A stretch of DNA of 5,487 nt from Chloroflexota bacterium (lineage in GTDB: Bacteria > Chloroflexota > Dehalococcoidia > Tepidiformales > Tepidiformaceae), in contig JAKALX010000278.1 of the NCBI GenBank assembly GCA_021823905.1, positions 1 through 5,487 of the forward strand, in the 5' to 3' direction. The number at the start of each line of letters is the position of its first letter. Position 1 is the first letter of the stretch. The notes beneath the pieces are model-generated. The model made no database searches, was not told where the DNA came from, and saw nothing but the letters and a program-made list of their open reading frames with translations. The position numbers and the translations under genes are program-made. Below, in pieces: positions 5,304 to 5,487 of the stretch.

Positions 5304-5411
5304 ATGCGCGAACGTGGAACCGTCACCCCCGGCGCCTCTCCCGCGCCGCGGGAGAAGCGAGACGAGCGGACGGCGCAGGTGAAGCTTCAAGTCAGGCTGG
5401 AGGCGAAGTAG
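5304..5411 (+). CDS. Small 35-residue ORF between ribBA and ribH
   Basis: ATG at 5304 follows GGAGGGAG (5289-5296) by 7 nt, and ends at TAG (5409-5411), 3 nt before the ribH ATG; it starts 3 nt after the ribBA stop. It encodes MRERGTVTPGASPAPREKR, then DERTAQVKLQVRLEAK: a charged, Pro-rich half followed by an alternating polar/hydrophobic half. About 27 of 34 codons end in G or C, similar to coding sequence here but not decisive at this GC. It resembles no family I know. It is in frame with both ribBA and ribH, so it could be a vestigial extension of one of them or a spacer that is open by chance. Spacing and SD argue for real translation. Confidence 0.45.
   Translation: MRERGTVTPGASPAPREKRDERTAQVKLQVRLEAK
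5337..5355 (+). promoter_or_regulatory. Perfect 8-bp hairpin between ribBA and ribH
   Basis: TCTCCCGC (5337-5344), loop GCC, GCGGGAGA (5348-5355). It is GC-rich, without a U-run, and lies inside the 35-codon ORF. It could be an mRNA processing or stability element that tunes ribH relative to ribBA; that role is inferred. Confidence 0.4.
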
Positions 5412-5414
5412 GCG

Positions 5415-5487
5415 ATGCCGGTGCTTGAGGGATCGCTCGACGGTACGGGGTTGCGCGTTTGCATCGTGGTGTCGCGCTGGAACGAGT
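5415..5487 (+). CDS. ribH: 6,7-dimethyl-8-ribityllumazine synthase, N-terminal fragment
   Basis: The window ends 24 codons into this gene. The visible start MPVLEGSLDGTGLRVCIVVS followed by RWNE matches the beginning of lumazine synthase: EG..D..GLR.aIVVSRFNE, whose R-[FW]-N-E segment helps bind the pyrimidine substrate (Trp replaces the commoner Phe). The enzyme condenses the RibB and RibA/RibD products into the substrate of riboflavin synthase and forms multimeric capsids in many bacteria. GGAGG at 5399-5403 is the likely SD, with 11 nt spacing. Position after ribBA completes the ribE-ribBA-ribH order. The rest of the gene lies beyond the window. Confidence 0.85.
   Translation, partial: MPVLEGSLDGTGLRVCIVVSRWNE

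Noticed and set aside
4008..5390. 460-codon open frame on the minus strand opposite ribBA
   Set aside because: It is antisense to an unmistakable RibBA and is rich in the His/Asp/Val/Arg runs typical of complementary frames of GC-rich genes; no domain is recognisable.

Overview
The window comes from a high-GC bacterial chromosome (flanking genes are GC-rich at third codon positions and GTG starts are used). It is a mostly co-directional (+) run of housekeeping-type genes, with one oppositely oriented, much less GC-rich gene inserted in the middle. Gene content and order (a lone IscU-like scaffold, an MFS_3 exporter, a DEDDh exonuclease, then a riboswitch-controlled riboflavin operon without ribD next to it) would fit an environmental bacterium, perhaps Chloroflexota. 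That placement is a weak inference; nothing here fixes the phylum.

Layout. 1-61: probable 3' tail of an upstream gene. 66-449: IscU/NifU-N-type Fe-S scaffold with all three cluster cysteines. 519-1784: 12-TM-class MFS transporter, with a hairpin just before its Shine-Dalgarno (SD). 1805-2440: DEDDh 3'-5' exonuclease-type protein with a complete D-E-D-H-D set. 2492-3007 on the minus strand: an unrecognised two-TM protein with a PH-like cytosolic tail, roughly half GC, lying between two direct copies of the end of the exonuclease gene. 3008-3459 (no large gene): second repeat copy, a strong sigma70-like promoter, a textbook FMN riboswitch (RFN element), a long GC-rich hairpin, and a 21-codon leader ORF with an excellent SD whose stop abuts the next ATG. 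3460-5300: ribE and ribBA overlapping by ATGA. 5304-5411: a second small ORF. 5415 to the end: start of ribH.

Functionally the right half is a riboflavin operon. RibBA makes the two precursors (from GTP and from ribulose 5-phosphate), RibH makes dimethyl-ribityllumazine and RibE dismutates it to riboflavin. The FMN riboswitch provides feedback control. No ribD (deaminase/reductase) lies between the riboswitch and ribE, so it must be elsewhere.

The points most worth a second look are: (i) the direct-repeat-bounded foreign insert; (ii) the leader ORF in phase with ribE and separated from it by one TAG; (iii) the 35-codon ORF between ribBA and ribH; (iv) substitutions at conserved active-site positions in RibE (Cys48-equivalent to Asp, His102-equivalent to Val) and in the RibB domain of RibBA (metal-ligand His to Gln). 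I see no clear evidence of a novel multi-gene system; the unusual signals are local.
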